A DNA stretch of 64,000 nucleotides from Mucilaginibacter sp. (GTDB taxonomy: Bacteria > Bacteroidota > Bacteroidia > Sphingobacteriales > Sphingobacteriaceae), in the NCBI GenBank assembly GCA_028288025.1, contig JAQBOM010000009.1, forward strand, positions 62,001 through 126,000. The letters are read 5' to 3'. Of this stretch, positions 63,878 to 64,000 are shown in pieces (positions within the stretch are counted from its first letter, which is position 1; the number at the start of each line of letters is the position of its first letter). A program made the position numbers and the translations under genes. Under the pieces are notes generated by a model. The model had not been told where the DNA came from. It ran no database searches and saw nothing but the letters and a program-made list of their open reading frames with translations.

Positions 63878-64000
63878 ATGAAATGGAACGCAGAATTATA
63901 TGACGACAAACACGCTTTCGTATTTCAATACGGCGAAAGCGTGCTGGAGTTATTGGATATAAAACCCGGCGAGCGGATACTCGACCTGGGTTGCGGTACA
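63878..64000 (+). CDS. Class I SAM-dependent methyltransferase (3' partial)
   Basis: The gene is cut by the window end after 41 codons. The visible part, MKWNAELYDDKHAFVFQYGE and then GERILDLGCGT, is the N-terminus and motif I of a class I methyltransferase, like the trans-aconitate methyltransferase/Tam-type group. The start could also be the ATG at 63869, three codons earlier. Substrate not known. Confidence 0.8.
   Translation, partial: MKWNAELYDDKHAFVFQYGESVLELLDIKPGERILDLGCGT

Overview
The window looks like a chromosomal segment of a Bacteroidota bacterium, most likely Sphingobacteriaceae and Mucilaginibacter/Pedobacter-like. The reasons are: atpD-atpC stand apart from the other ATP synthase genes; the F1 epsilon subunit is short; adk and obg are adjacent; there is a FadL-type outer-membrane protein and a lipobox SGNH lipoprotein; Shine-Dalgarno sequences are weak; a TAnnTTTG-like promoter box is present; and short intergenic inverted repeats ending in TGACA/TGTCA recur. 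The family call is inference from these traits, not from a search.

Region 1 (1-43214, all + strand) is one very long surface-polysaccharide locus that begins before the window. It opens with the end of a Wzt-like ABC ATPase. It then runs through about 45 tightly packed genes: GT2, GT4-like, GT10-like, GT17-like and GT61-like glycosyltransferases, four FkbM methyltransferases, many other SAM methyltransferases, three acyltransferase-3 membrane proteins, two hexapeptide acetyltransferases, a DegT aminotransferase, a WbqC protein, two PhyH-type dioxygenases and a CDP-paratose-epimerase-like SDR. Many genes overlap by 4 bp (ATGA, GTGA or TTGA). The last part (about 34.5-43.2 kb) looks like a distinct module: a Wzy-like polymerase, a GT4, a methyltransferase, a GT2 fused to an exosortase-like membrane domain, a WcaF-like acetyltransferase and a large polytopic membrane protein.

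Region 2 (43.3-51.7 kb) is housekeeping: obg, adk, tRNA-Arg(ACG), a peroxiredoxin, a quinone oxidoreductase, an SGNH lipoprotein, a FadL-family porin, then atpD-atpC with a clear intrinsic terminator.

Region 3 (51.7-57.8 kb) is an AT-rich accessory island on the - strand between atpC and the ilv operon. It is flanked by tandem and inverted repeats. In transcription order it holds an unrecognised 608-aa protein, a deletion scar that joins the start of an OLD-type ATPase to the end of a UvrD-type helicase (Gabija-like remnant), a SEC-C protein with a Cys-His-Asp pattern, a Shedu-type (SduA/DUF4263) nuclease, and an HNH/zinc-ribbon protein. This is almost certainly an anti-phage defence island, partly decayed.

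Region 4 (57.8-64.0 kb) is the branched-chain amino-acid operon ilvD-ilvB-ilvN-(O-methyltransferase)-ilvC, followed by the start of another methyltransferase cut by the window edge. No CRISPR array, rRNA, insertion sequence or prophage was seen.
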